This document shows positions 25,905 to 32,743 of a DNA stretch of 64,000 nucleotides, in pieces (the stretch's first letter is position 1; every line of letters begins with the position of its first letter). Source of the DNA: an uncultured Clostridia bacterium (GTDB lineage Bacteria > Bacillota > Clostridia > Christensenellales > CAG-314); assembly GCA_947625725.1 (NCBI GenBank), contig CANQPI010000004.1, positions 29,105 through 93,104 of the forward strand, read 5' to 3'. The position numbers and the translations under genes were made by a program. The notes beneath the pieces are model-generated. The model was not told the origin of the DNA and did no database searches. It was given only the letters and a program-made list of their open reading frames with translations.

Positions 25905-26189
25905 ATGCGAGAACAAGAAAAAGTTGAAAAAATTATTCGAGCGAAGGAAGATATAAAAACATTAGAAAACTTGTTGGATAAATTCGATTTGCAAAGAGCA
26001 AATAATGCTGTTTCAAAAATAATGTCAAATATAGACTACGCACAACACATTGTAGCAAGTAGAATTGCCAATAATGTCCCCGTCGGTCGTCTGCCATTTG
26101 GAAGTTTAGATTTTACAGAGAAAATGCGTGTAATAAATATGCTTTTGGCGGCAGTCAAAAGTGCACTGGTGGACTTTATATCTCAATAA
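25905..26189 (+). CDS. Small unknown protein downstream of the GmrSD-like gene
   Basis: 94 residues, charged and helical (VEKIIRAKEDIKTLENLLDK...), without membrane segment or known motif. GGAGG at 25894-25898 precedes the ATG at good spacing. Same AT-rich composition as the upstream gene, 136 bp away, so both probably arrived together. It could be a regulator or immunity partner, but nothing proves this. Confidence 0.7.
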   Translation: MREQEKVEKIIRAKEDIKTLENLLDKFDLQRANNAVSKIMSNIDYAQHIVASRIANNVPVGRLPFGSLDFTEKMRVINMLLAAVKSALVDFISQ

Positions 26190-26357
26190 GTGTCAAATAA
26201 TATGTTCTAGTTATTAATTTTGTAAATCAAATCTTTTCATAAACTAATTGGAGATCTACCAGTTTAGCAGAAAAAAATGAATAAAATTTTTATAGAAATA
26301 TACCCAGCCAAACCCTTGCGGGTTCGACTGGGCACTGTATGGCGGGGAGTACAGGGC

Positions 26358-26432
26358 TTGTCCCAAGCGAAGCGCAGGGTAAGAGGAGCGACACGCAGTG
26401 TTGTGGAGCGCTACATCATTTCGAACTGTCCC
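26358..26432. repeat. tRNA-associated repeat R, copy 1
   Basis: Starts TTGTCCC, contains AGGGTAAG and GTGGAGCGCTAC, ends AACTGTCCC. About 75 bp, similar to 40731-40795 beside tRNA-fMet (65 bp). A partial tRNA-Pro-like stretch (TGGCGGGG) lies just to its left. On the minus strand it is downstream of the tRNA 3' end. The remainder of 26190-26534 holds a GGGTT/AACCC hairpin near 26304-26334 and no gene. Confidence 0.65.
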
Positions 26433-26472
26433 GTCACGCAGACCCTGGCAGGCACGCGCCAAAGAAGCGACG

Positions 26473-26498
26473 AAAAAAGGACACAAGCAATTGTGTCC
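26473..26498 (-). terminator. Terminator of tRNA-Pro
   Basis: Minus-strand hairpin GGACAC/GTGTCC with an eight-base loop followed by six T. Confidence 0.82.
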
Positions 26499-26534
26499 TA
26501 TTTCGTTGCGACTCAATGGGCGTCGCTCGCCGAA

Positions 26535-26610
26535 TGGTCGAAGTGGCGGGGCTCGAACCCACGACCTCTTGGTCCCGAACCAAGCGCGCTACCAACTGCG
26601 CTACACCTCG
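26535..26610 (-). tRNA. tRNA-Pro(CGG)
   Basis: 76 nt including encoded CCA. Acceptor CGAGGTG pairs with CACTTCG (one G-T), D-arm GCGC/GCGC, anticodon arm CTTGG-TTCGGGA-CCAAG giving anticodon CGG, T-arm GTGGG-TTCGAGC-CCCGC. All arms close. It is flanked by composite repeats containing partial copies of itself. Confidence 0.95.
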
Positions 26611-26852
26611 ATATGATTTTATTTTTTTGTATATTATAATCTGCCTGATAGCAGTTGGTAGCGCCCTCGTCGGCGTTCTCCCTTGCCAACACCAACCGCA
26701 AACGTGCGGTCGGTTTTTGGGCGGTCGGCGCCTCCTCTCCCACGCGGTGCAATGCACCTTGCGGGTACCCACCAACATTCCGCACTTCGAGCAGCGCTCT
26801 CGTGGGTGTCAACTACAAACACCACACCGTGGTGTTTGCTTAACGCACACCC

Positions 26853-26871
26853 CAACTGCGCTACACCTCGT
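26853..26871 (-). repeat. Partial copy of tRNA-Pro 5' end
   Basis: Nineteen bases identical to 26592-26610 (tRNA nucleotides 1-19), with a shorter third copy near 26894-26903. An inverted stretch resembling the tRNA D-arm (AGCAGTTGGTAGCGC) lies near 26649-26663. No functional tRNA can form. Apart from these remnants, 26611-27044 holds no gene I can support. Confidence 0.75.
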
Positions 26872-27044
26872 AAAATCGATTGCGGCATTTCGCCACACCT
26901 CGATTGCCATATTATTATACAAGATTACAAATATTTTTGCAACCGATTGAAACATTCTTTGTGGCGCACTTGCGCAAAAACTTGACTTTGCGCGGCGAAA
27001 AGCGGACGTTTGTTTATTTGGTGGCAACTACTTTGCTCAAACGC

Positions 27045-27073
27045 TTGAAAAAACGGCGGCGTAGTGTTATACT
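27045..27073 (+). promoter_or_regulatory. Promoter of mscL
   Basis: TTGAAA at 27045-27050 and TATACT at 27068-27073, 17-bp spacer. Confidence 0.78.
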
Positions 27074-27112
27074 GTGGTCGAAAACAAAAATATTTTACAA
27101 AAAGGAGAAATT

Positions 27113-27736
27113 ATGAAGAAATTTTTTGGCGAATTCAAAAAATTTATCACACGCGGCAATGTGATAGACATGGCTGTCGGCGTTATCATCGGCGGCGCGT
27201 TCAGCGCAATCGTCAACGCCCTCACCAATCAAATTTTGATGCCTTTGATCAATTGGTTTCTTGCCGTCGTTACCAACGGCGAGGGTATGGAGGGCGCAGT
27301 CACAATGCTTCGACCGGCATATATGTTGGACGCAAAAGGACAACAAGTCGTCGATTTGGCAAACTCTATCTATATCGATTGGGGCGCATTTATCACGGCT
27401 ATAATCAACTTCTTGCTGATTGCGCTTGTGTTGTTCCTTATCATCAAGGCTATCAACGCCGTGCATGACGGGATCAACAAGCAAAAGGGCAAGTACGCTC
27501 CTCTCACAAAGGACGAAGTGAGGGCTCTCCGCGCACAAGGCAAGTCCGGAGATCAAATCCTTGCCGCCGCCGCGGACAAAAAAGCCGCCGAGGAAGAAGC
27601 CGCCAGAATCGCCGCCGAAGAAGCCGCCAAGAACGCTCCCAAGACGGAACAAGAGTTGCTTTGCGAGATCGTGGAACTGCTTAAAAAACAGACTCCCGAC
27701 GACGCGACCGAACAGCAAGAGCAACAACAAGAGTAA
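27113..27736 (+). CDS. mscL: Large-conductance mechanosensitive channel
   Basis: 207 residues. MscL pentamers open under membrane tension to release solutes during osmotic downshock. TM1 is VIDMAVGVIIGGAFSAIVNA with the gating-constriction pattern, TM2 is AIINFLLIALVLFLIIKA. The C-terminus is longer than the usual 130-150 residues: an insert of about 45 residues rich in Ala/Glu/Lys (AAAADKKAAEEEAARIAAEE) precedes the conserved helix TEQELLCEIVELLK, and the tail ends in Gln/Glu. ATG 27113 follows AAGGAG. Monocistronic, with a terminator downstream. Confidence 0.96.
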   Translation: MKKFFGEFKKFITRGNVIDMAVGVIIGGAFSAIVNALTNQILMPLINWFLAVVTNGEGMEGAVTMLRPAYMLDAKGQQVVDLANSIYIDWGAFITAIINFLLIALVLFLIIKAINAVHDGINKQKGKYAPLTKDEVRALRAQGKSGDQILAAAADKKAAEEEAARIAAEEAAKNAPKTEQELLCEIVELLKKQTPDDATEQQEQQQE

Positions 27737-27753
27737 CAAGTCTTTGCAAAATC

Positions 27754-27785
27754 AAAATGCGACGGATTTTCCGCCGCATTTTTTG
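27754..27785 (+). terminator. Intrinsic terminator
   Basis: AAATGCG-x-CGG and CCG-x-CGCATTT arms with a four-base loop and T run. Confidence 0.85.
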
Positions 27786-27867
27786 TTTTGTTGATTGAGG
27801 TGACGCGTTTGGTTTGACGTCGTTGGCAAGCCTGCTCTCGGCTTTTTACGCAAAGCGCGAACGCGTT

Positions 27868-28515
27868 TTACCAAACAAACTTGGCGCGCGCGCTTTCGCC
27901 GTTGTCTATCAGTATATCCTGCGCCGTCATTGATTTGTTTATCACGGTCACAAAGTATGCCCATTCGGCAATTTCCTCGGCAGAAGCCCACTTTTTGAGC
28001 GGCGTTTCCTCCATGATTTGCGCCCACAGCGCGGGGTCGCTCATTACGTGTTCGTTCAATGCGGTGGCGACTCCTCCAGGAGAAAGGCTGTTGCACGTCG
28101 CGCCAAGCGGCGCAAGCCGCAACGCGACGTTTTTCATGTAACTGACCAAGCCGCCTTTCGACGCCGCGTATTCGGGAAATTCCGACCCCGTACTCGCGCT
28201 TGTGGAGGCTATGAACAACACGCTTTTTATGCCTTGGCGCACTCCGTATCGCTCGGTAACGCGCATCGATCCTTTCAGATTGACGTCTATGTCGTTGCCG
28301 CTGTTTTGCACGCCCGCGTTGTTTATCAATATGTCCACGCCGTCGATGGGCGGCAAATCGGCAAACGCTATGTCCGCAACAAAATGGACGTAGTGCGGGT
28401 GAATCACCGTCGCGGGCAAAATATCCAGCCCCGCAACGTCGTATCCGCAATCGAGAAATTTTTGCGCTATGGCTTTGCCTATCCCGTTTGCCGTTCCCGT
28501 AACAAGTATTTTCAT
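27868..28515 (-). CDS. Short-chain dehydrogenase/reductase
   Basis: 215 residues, classical SDR. Cofactor loop TGTANGIGKAIA (TGxxxGxG), NNAG motif in LINNAGVQ, catalytic Ser in FIASTSAS and YxxxK in YAASKGG. Shorter than most SDRs. The start overlaps the stop of the upstream transporter gene by four bases, so the pair is co-translated. Substrate unknown. Confidence 0.9.
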   Translation of the reverse strand: MKILVTGTANGIGKAIAQKFLDCGYDVAGLDILPATVIHPHYVHFVADIAFADLPPIDGVDILINNAGVQNSGNDIDVNLKGSMRVTERYGVRQGIKSVLFIASTSASTGSEFPEYAASKGGLVSYMKNVALRLAPLGATCNSLSPGGVATALNEHVMSDPALWAQIMEETPLKKWASAEEIAEWAYFVTVINKSMTAQDILIDNGESARAKFVW

Positions 28516-29282
28516 TTGGTCGCCTCCGCGTGTTTGACGGCTCGTATGCCGTTTATATATTCAAAGTAATCTTTGCCCACGTTATCCTTTTGCCAACGAC
28601 GGCACACGGCAAAGCCCAACGGACTGAATAGCGCCTCGCACAACAGTTCCGCCAACATTCCCGTCGCCGCGCAAGTCAGGCATTGAACGACGCTCCAATC
28701 GAAAAAGAAATGACTCACTATGAGGGCAAATATCAAGTTGTCGGCAAATTGCGCAACGGCGGTGGACAGGTACGTGCGGCAAACGTATGCGCCGAAGCCG
28801 TCGGGTTTTTTGACAAAAATTTTGCCTATTCCCCAATTCGCAAAATTGTTTATTACCGCCGACGCAACAAACGCCACCGTGCTTCCCAGCAAAACGTACC
28901 AAGTCCCGCCGAAAGTGGCGTTGAGCGAGTCGTTTATCACGACCTGCTCGCCGAAGTCGAAAAACGCACCCCATGTGCCCGGAATCAAACTTGCAACGTA
29001 CATAATCAGACAGGCGAGCAAATTCAAAACTATTGCAAATAGGGATATTTGCGTTGCGGCGCGAGGCCCGAAATGTTTGGTAAGCACGTCCATGCACAAA
29101 AACGCCACCCACGAAACGACGATACCGCAGTCCAGCGCAAGCCAACTTACGTTGAGATCTATGCTCTTGTTGGCGAGCAAATTCATTGAAAAAACCGACA
29201 AAACAAACAAGCAAACGACCGCGGACGGTACGGATCTTAGCAAAATTCGCCATTCGGCAAAAAATCTTTTGAATTTTTCCAT
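28512..29282 (-). CDS. Queuosine-precursor transporter, YhhQ/VUT family
   Basis: 256 residues with about six to seven membrane helices. LDCGIVVSWVAFLCMDVLTKHFG is close to the family's D-x-L-x-x-x-F/Y-G signature, and later FADNLIFALIVSHFFFDW resembles the conserved Q-x-x-D-x-x-F pattern. Members import queuine or preQ0/preQ1 for tRNA queuosine modification. GGAG lies seven bases before the ATG. Its 90-nt leader can fold so that a hairpin loop pairs with the Shine-Dalgarno (see leader feature). Confidence 0.88.
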   Translation of the reverse strand: MEKFKRFFAEWRILLRSVPSAVVCLFVLSVFSMNLLANKSIDLNVSWLALDCGIVVSWVAFLCMDVLTKHFGPRAATQISLFAIVLNLLACLIMYVASLIPGTWGAFFDFGEQVVINDSLNATFGGTWYVLLGSTVAFVASAVINNFANWGIGKIFVKKPDGFGAYVCRTYLSTAVAQFADNLIFALIVSHFFFDWSVVQCLTCAATGMLAELLCEALFSPLGFAVCRRWQKDNVGKDYFEYINGIRAVKHAEATK

Positions 29283-29374
29283 AAAAAAACTCCTTGTTTT
29301 TTAGTACCCGAGGGTCAACGCGCATAGCACGCGCCGCAACAAGATGGTTAGCGCAAGGACAACATCTTTTGCAT
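29283..29374 (-). promoter_or_regulatory. Structured 5' leader of the queuosine-precursor transporter, candidate riboswitch
   Basis: Transcribed leftward. Stem AAGATG (29368-29363) with CATCTT (29346-29341) has a 16-nt loop containing TCCTTG (29359-29354), complementary to CAAGGA (29296-29291) of the Shine-Dalgarno. A GC-rich hairpin (29334-29320) lies between. A loop-to-SD pseudoknot with an intervening hairpin is the layout of preQ1-II riboswitches, but the preQ1-I or -II consensus itself was not recognised. Confidence 0.5.
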
Positions 29375-29380
29375 AAGACG

Positions 29381-29409
29381 ATTATATTACAGTTGTCGTT
29401 TGTTGTCAA
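29381..29409 (-). promoter_or_regulatory. Promoter of the transporter-SDR operon
   Basis: Minus-strand TTGACA (29409-29404) and TATAAT (29386-29381), 17-bp spacer: perfect consensus. Confidence 0.88.
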
Positions 29410-29491
29410 AAGATTTTTGTACAACGGCACAAAAAACGTGAGTTTTTGCACCGATAATGGTATTTTGCCGCAAAAAAGTGGCGTCATTTGC

Positions 29492-29520
29492 TTGACTTTG
29501 GCAAAATGCGCTGTTACAAT
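29492..29520 (+). promoter_or_regulatory. Promoter of the metNIQ operon
   Basis: TTGACT at 29492-29497 and TACAAT at 29515-29520, 17-bp spacer. Transcription from about 29527 leaves a leader of about 245 nt. Confidence 0.8.
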
Positions 29521-29565
29521 AATAACATAAAATCGAAACCGATCGTTCGGCGGAGAGAGGTAGCA

Positions 29566-29637
29566 ATGAAAAAGGTAACGCTAAAAATGGTCATGTGCAT
29601 GTGCAAACCCGGGCTAGGCGCGGGTATTTGCTCATGA
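29566..29637 (+). CDS. Met/Cys-rich leader peptide of the methionine transport operon
   Basis: A 23-codon frame with a good Shine-Dalgarno (AGAGG, five bases upstream). Codons 8-13 read Met-Val-Met-Cys-Met-Cys, and another Cys is codon 22. The stop codon (29635-29637) falls in the loop of a hairpin formed by 29623-29631 and 29647-29655, and an intrinsic terminator follows at 29665-29692. This is the arrangement of ribosome-mediated attenuators, with control codons matching the substrate of the downstream MetNIQ transporter. Too short for homology; support comes from codon content, ribosome site and position. Confidence 0.72.
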   Translation: MKKVTLKMVMCMCKPGLGAGICS

Positions 29638-29692
29638 CTTTTTGCAGCAAATACCTATCTCTCGGCTCGGGAAACTTGCCCGGGCTTTTTTT
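29608..29692 (+). terminator. Attenuator: alternative hairpins and intrinsic terminator before metN
   Basis: Terminator: GCTCGGG (29665-29671) with CCCGGGC (29679-29685), then seven T. CCCGGGC at 29608-29614, inside the leader peptide, can instead pair with the terminator's 5' arm (one G-U), which would prevent termination. GGTATTTGC/GCAAATACC (29623-29631, 29647-29655) is a perfect separate hairpin. The leader-peptide SD region 29555-29563 can pair with 29655-29663. Which fold is used under starvation is not decided by inspection. Confidence 0.68.
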
Positions 29693-29772
29693 GTGCCTTT
29701 TGGCAAAACAATGCTCTACGGACGGACGTAACGGAACATAACGCAAAGGAGAATTCGATAATTTCAACCGAT

Positions 29773-30768
29773 ATGTCAAACATTTCCAAAATTCAATTGA
29801 TAAATCTGACCAAAACCTATCCGTCGCCCGCGGGGGACGTCACCGCGTTGGAAAACATCGATCTCACCATTCCCGACGGATCTGTTTTCGGCATTATCGG
29901 CTTGTCGGGCGCGGGCAAAAGCACGCTTGTGCGCTGTATCAATTTGTTGGAGCGACCCACAAGCGGTCAAGTTCTGATCGACGGCGAGGACATCACCAAG
30001 TTGCCCAAGAAAAAATTGCTTCGCTTGCGCCGCAATATCGGAATGATCTTTCAGGGGTTCAACCTGTTGGAGCAACGCACGGTGGAAGCGAACGTTCGGT
30101 TTCCGCTGGAATTGGACCGTATCCCGCGCGACAAGGCAAACGCGCGGGTGGCGGAACTGCTGGAAATGGTCGGTCTGTCGGACAAGGCAAAGTCCTATCC
30201 CTCGCAGTTGTCGGGCGGGCAAAAACAGCGCGTGGCTATTGCGCGCGCGCTCGCAACCAATCCCAAGTACGTACTGTGCGACGAGGCAACCAGCGCGTTG
30301 GATCCCACCACAACGGAGTCCATTTTGGGTTTGATAAAGGACATCAACAAAAAGTTAGGCGTAACGGTAGTGGTCATCACGCACGAAATGCGCGTTGTTG
30401 AGAGCATTTGCACCCACGTTGCCGTCATCGACAACAGCCGCATTGCCGAGGTGGGTTTGGTGAGCGAGGTGTTCAGTTTTCCGCAGTCGGAGATCGCCAA
30501 ACAACTCATTATTCCCAACCTCATTCGCTCGCTATCCGGCGGCGAGGGTACAAAATTGAGATTGGTGTTTAACGGCGAGGGTACAGACGAACCGATCATT
30601 TCCGCCTTGGCAATGGAGTGTCGCGTTGCCGCAAATATTTTGTATGCCGACACCAAAAACATCGACGGCAAAACTTTCGGACACATGGTGATCACCGTTC
30701 CCGAGGAAACGACCGCCAAAGTCAAGGAATTTTTGGACGCGCACAACGTGTCCTACAAGGAGGAATAA
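29773..30768 (+). CDS. metN: Methionine ABC transporter, ATP-binding protein
   Basis: 331 residues. Walker A GLSGAGKST, Q-loop GMIFQGF, signature LSGGQKQR, Walker B YVLCDEATSALD, H-loop VITHEMR. The C-terminal 85 residues are an NIL domain, the methionine-sensing regulatory domain of MetN, which confers trans-inhibition. The AAGGAG at 29746-29751 is 21 bases before this ATG, too far; an in-frame ATT at 29761 or ATA at 29758 would sit at normal distance, so the true start is uncertain. First gene of metNIQ. Confidence 0.96.
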   Translation: MSNISKIQLINLTKTYPSPAGDVTALENIDLTIPDGSVFGIIGLSGAGKSTLVRCINLLERPTSGQVLIDGEDITKLPKKKLLRLRRNIGMIFQGFNLLEQRTVEANVRFPLELDRIPRDKANARVAELLEMVGLSDKAKSYPSQLSGGQKQRVAIARALATNPKYVLCDEATSALDPTTTESILGLIKDINKKLGVTVVVITHEMRVVESICTHVAVIDNSRIAEVGLVSEVFSFPQSEIAKQLIIPNLIRSLSGGEGTKLRLVFNGEGTDEPIISALAMECRVAANILYADTKNIDGKTFGHMVITVPEETTAKVKEFLDAHNVSYKEE

Positions 30769-30771
30769 ACC

Positions 30772-31554
30772 GTGAGTACACTATTTACGCAGTTGTGGCA
30801 AAACGGAGGATTTTGGGTGGGCGTAGGCGAAACGCTTTACATGACGGTAGCGTCCGCTCTGTTGGCGTACGTCATAGGTTTGCCGCTCGGGGTCATTTTG
30901 GTGATCACCGACAGCGACGGACTTACGCCCGTGGTGTGGCTGAACAAAATTTTGAGTATTTTGGTCAATATTTTGCGCAGTATCCCTTTCATTATTCTGA
31001 TGGTTGCGCTCATACCCTTTTCCCGCGCCATTCTCGGCACAAGCATAGGTAACGGCGCAATGATATTGATGTTGGTGGTGGCAAGCGCGCCCTACGTGGC
31101 TCGCATGGTGGAGTCCTCTCTCAAAGAGGTGGACAAGGGCATTGTGGAAGCCGCGCGCTCAATGGGCGCAAATACTTTTCAAATCATTTGGAAAGTTTAC
31201 CTGCCGGAGGCAAAGCCGTCGTTGATAGTGGGCGCGGTCATATCCACCGTTACGATACTAGGCTATTCGGCAATGTCTGGTACGATAGCCGGCGGAGGGC
31301 TTGGCTCGATAGCCGTAACTCAGGCGCGCCCCTCCAATGCGCAGGACGTCATTTGGCTGTGCGTGGCTTTGATGGTAGTGATCGTGCAGATCATTCAGGA
31401 AGTGGGAATGTTCGTCGCTCGCAAGGTGGACAAACGCCGCCGTACAAACAAAAAAATCAAACAAAGCAAAAACAACAATTCCGATTCTAACGGCAATGCG
31501 GAAACGACCGACGACAACGGAAAAAACTCGGCGAATAACGCCGCAACTATATAA
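30772..31554 (+). CDS. metI: Methionine ABC transporter, permease
   Basis: 260 residues with five membrane helices (BPD_transp_1 family). The cytoplasmic coupling loop has EAARSMGAN, the EAA motif that docks on MetN. Starts at GTG 30772 behind AGGAGG, three bases after the metN stop. The C-terminal 40 residues are an unusual low-complexity tail, basic then Asn/Asp/Ser-rich (KQSKNNNSDSNGN), absent from typical MetI. Confidence 0.95.
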   Translation: MSTLFTQLWQNGGFWVGVGETLYMTVASALLAYVIGLPLGVILVITDSDGLTPVVWLNKILSILVNILRSIPFIILMVALIPFSRAILGTSIGNGAMILMLVVASAPYVARMVESSLKEVDKGIVEAARSMGANTFQIIWKVYLPEAKPSLIVGAVISTVTILGYSAMSGTIAGGGLGSIAVTQARPSNAQDVIWLCVALMVVIVQIIQEVGMFVARKVDKRRRTNKKIKQSKNNNSDSNGNAETTDDNGKNSANNAATI

Positions 31555-31581
31555 ATAAAAAACAAAAAAAGGAGAAATATT

Positions 31582-32427
31582 ATGAAAAAATTCGTTACAA
31601 TATTTTTGATCGCTCTGTTGACGCTTTGCGTTGCGTTTGCGCTCGTCGCGTGCGACAATTCAAAGACGATCACCGTGGGTGCAAGTAAAACTCCGCATGC
31701 GGAAATTCTCAATGTAGTCAAAGAAAAACTCGCCCAAGAAGGTTGGAAGTTGAAAATCAAGGTTTTCGACGATTATACAACTCCCAACACCGCACTCGAC
31801 GAGGGCAGTTTGGACGCAAACTATTTCCAGCACACACCGTATCTTGACGAATTCAACAAAAATTACAACACCAACTTGGTGGGAGTGGGCAAGGTCCACT
31901 ACGAGCTGTTCGGACTGTATGGCAAAAATGTGACCGCCGAGCAGTACAAGGCGAGCGAATTTTCCAAAACGGGCAAAACAATACTTATACCCAACGACGG
32001 AAGCAACCTCACGCGCGCGTTGTTCGTGTTGCAGGACGAGGGATTCATCACACTGCGCGACGGAGTGAGCGCTACCGATACGCTGACCGTCAACGATATC
32101 GCCGATAAAAAAGGCAACACGATCCACGACGTGGAAGCCATAACCATAACTGCGCTTTTGGCAGAATCCGATTCGGGAACGCTTGCTATCATCAACGGCA
32201 ACTATGCTTTGCAGGCGGGGCTAAATGCCTCTGACGACGCCCTTGCGGTGGAAAATGCCAACGGCGACGCCGCGCAACTGTATGCCAATATCATTGCGGT
32301 AAAGGTCGGTAACGAAAACAGCCCCAAAACAAAAGCGTTGCTTGCCGCCATTTTCAGCCAAGAAGTGATCGACTATATAAACGCCCAATATGGCGGAAAC
32401 GTTTTGCCGGCATTCACGGTAGAATAA
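31582..32427 (+). CDS. metQ: Methionine-binding lipoprotein MetQ
   Basis: 281 residues, NlpA/MetQ family. Lipobox LVAC, then the ligand-domain start ITVGASKTPHAEIL. DANYFQHTPYLDEFN is the signature that contributes to the methionine pocket, and TILIPNDGSNLTRAL a second conserved element. It delivers methionine to MetI at the membrane surface. GGAG precedes the ATG. Last gene of the operon, followed by a terminator. Confidence 0.97.
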   Translation: MKKFVTIFLIALLTLCVAFALVACDNSKTITVGASKTPHAEILNVVKEKLAQEGWKLKIKVFDDYTTPNTALDEGSLDANYFQHTPYLDEFNKNYNTNLVGVGKVHYELFGLYGKNVTAEQYKASEFSKTGKTILIPNDGSNLTRALFVLQDEGFITLRDGVSATDTLTVNDIADKKGNTIHDVEAITITALLAESDSGTLAIINGNYALQAGLNASDDALAVENANGDAAQLYANIIAVKVGNENSPKTKALLAAIFSQEVIDYINAQYGGNVLPAFTVE

Positions 32428-32453
32428 GTTTGCAGAAAAAGCCGATGTTTAAC

Positions 32454-32487
32454 AAAGCCGTTCTCGATTTGTCGAGAGCGGCTTTTT
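32454..32487 (+). terminator. Terminator of metNIQ
   Basis: AAAGCCG-x2-CTCG and CGAG-x2-CGGCTTT arms, then T run. Confidence 0.85.
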
Positions 32488-32600
32488 GCGCAAAACGCGC
32501 ACCCGGGGTGGAAATTTTTTGTTGTTGCGGCGTTGCAAACCGAAACAATACGTCGTTTTCGGCAGGAGTCGGGCGCTCGACGGCGATACTGCTCAAACAG

Positions 32601-32629
32601 TTGAAAAAAAAACTTTTTTTTGGTATAAT
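32601..32629 (+). promoter_or_regulatory. Promoter of the prmC fusion-prfA operon
   Basis: TTGAAA at 32601-32606 and TATAAT at 32624-32629, 17-bp spacer formed almost only of A and T runs. Leader about 108 nt. Confidence 0.75.
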
Positions 32630-32743
32630 ATAAAATACACGATTATTACGTGCAAAAAGCGGGTTTTCAACAGAAGCAAATCTATTGCATGCGGAGCGGT
32701 CGCTTGCGGCGTTACGGCTGCGGCGAAGTGTATCGGAGTTAGT

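Noticed and set aside
26340-26950. Small frames across the tRNA-Pro repeats as coding genes
   Set aside because: They run across tRNA and repeat sequence, lack ribosome sites and show no protein-like pattern.
29283-29374. preQ1-I riboswitch
   Set aside because: The typical short H-type pseudoknot consensus is not present; only a type-II-like layout is.
29527-29770. SAM riboswitch or T-box before metN
   Set aside because: No S-box core or T-box/UGGN motif recognised; a translated leader frame plus terminator explains the region better. A covariance search would decide.
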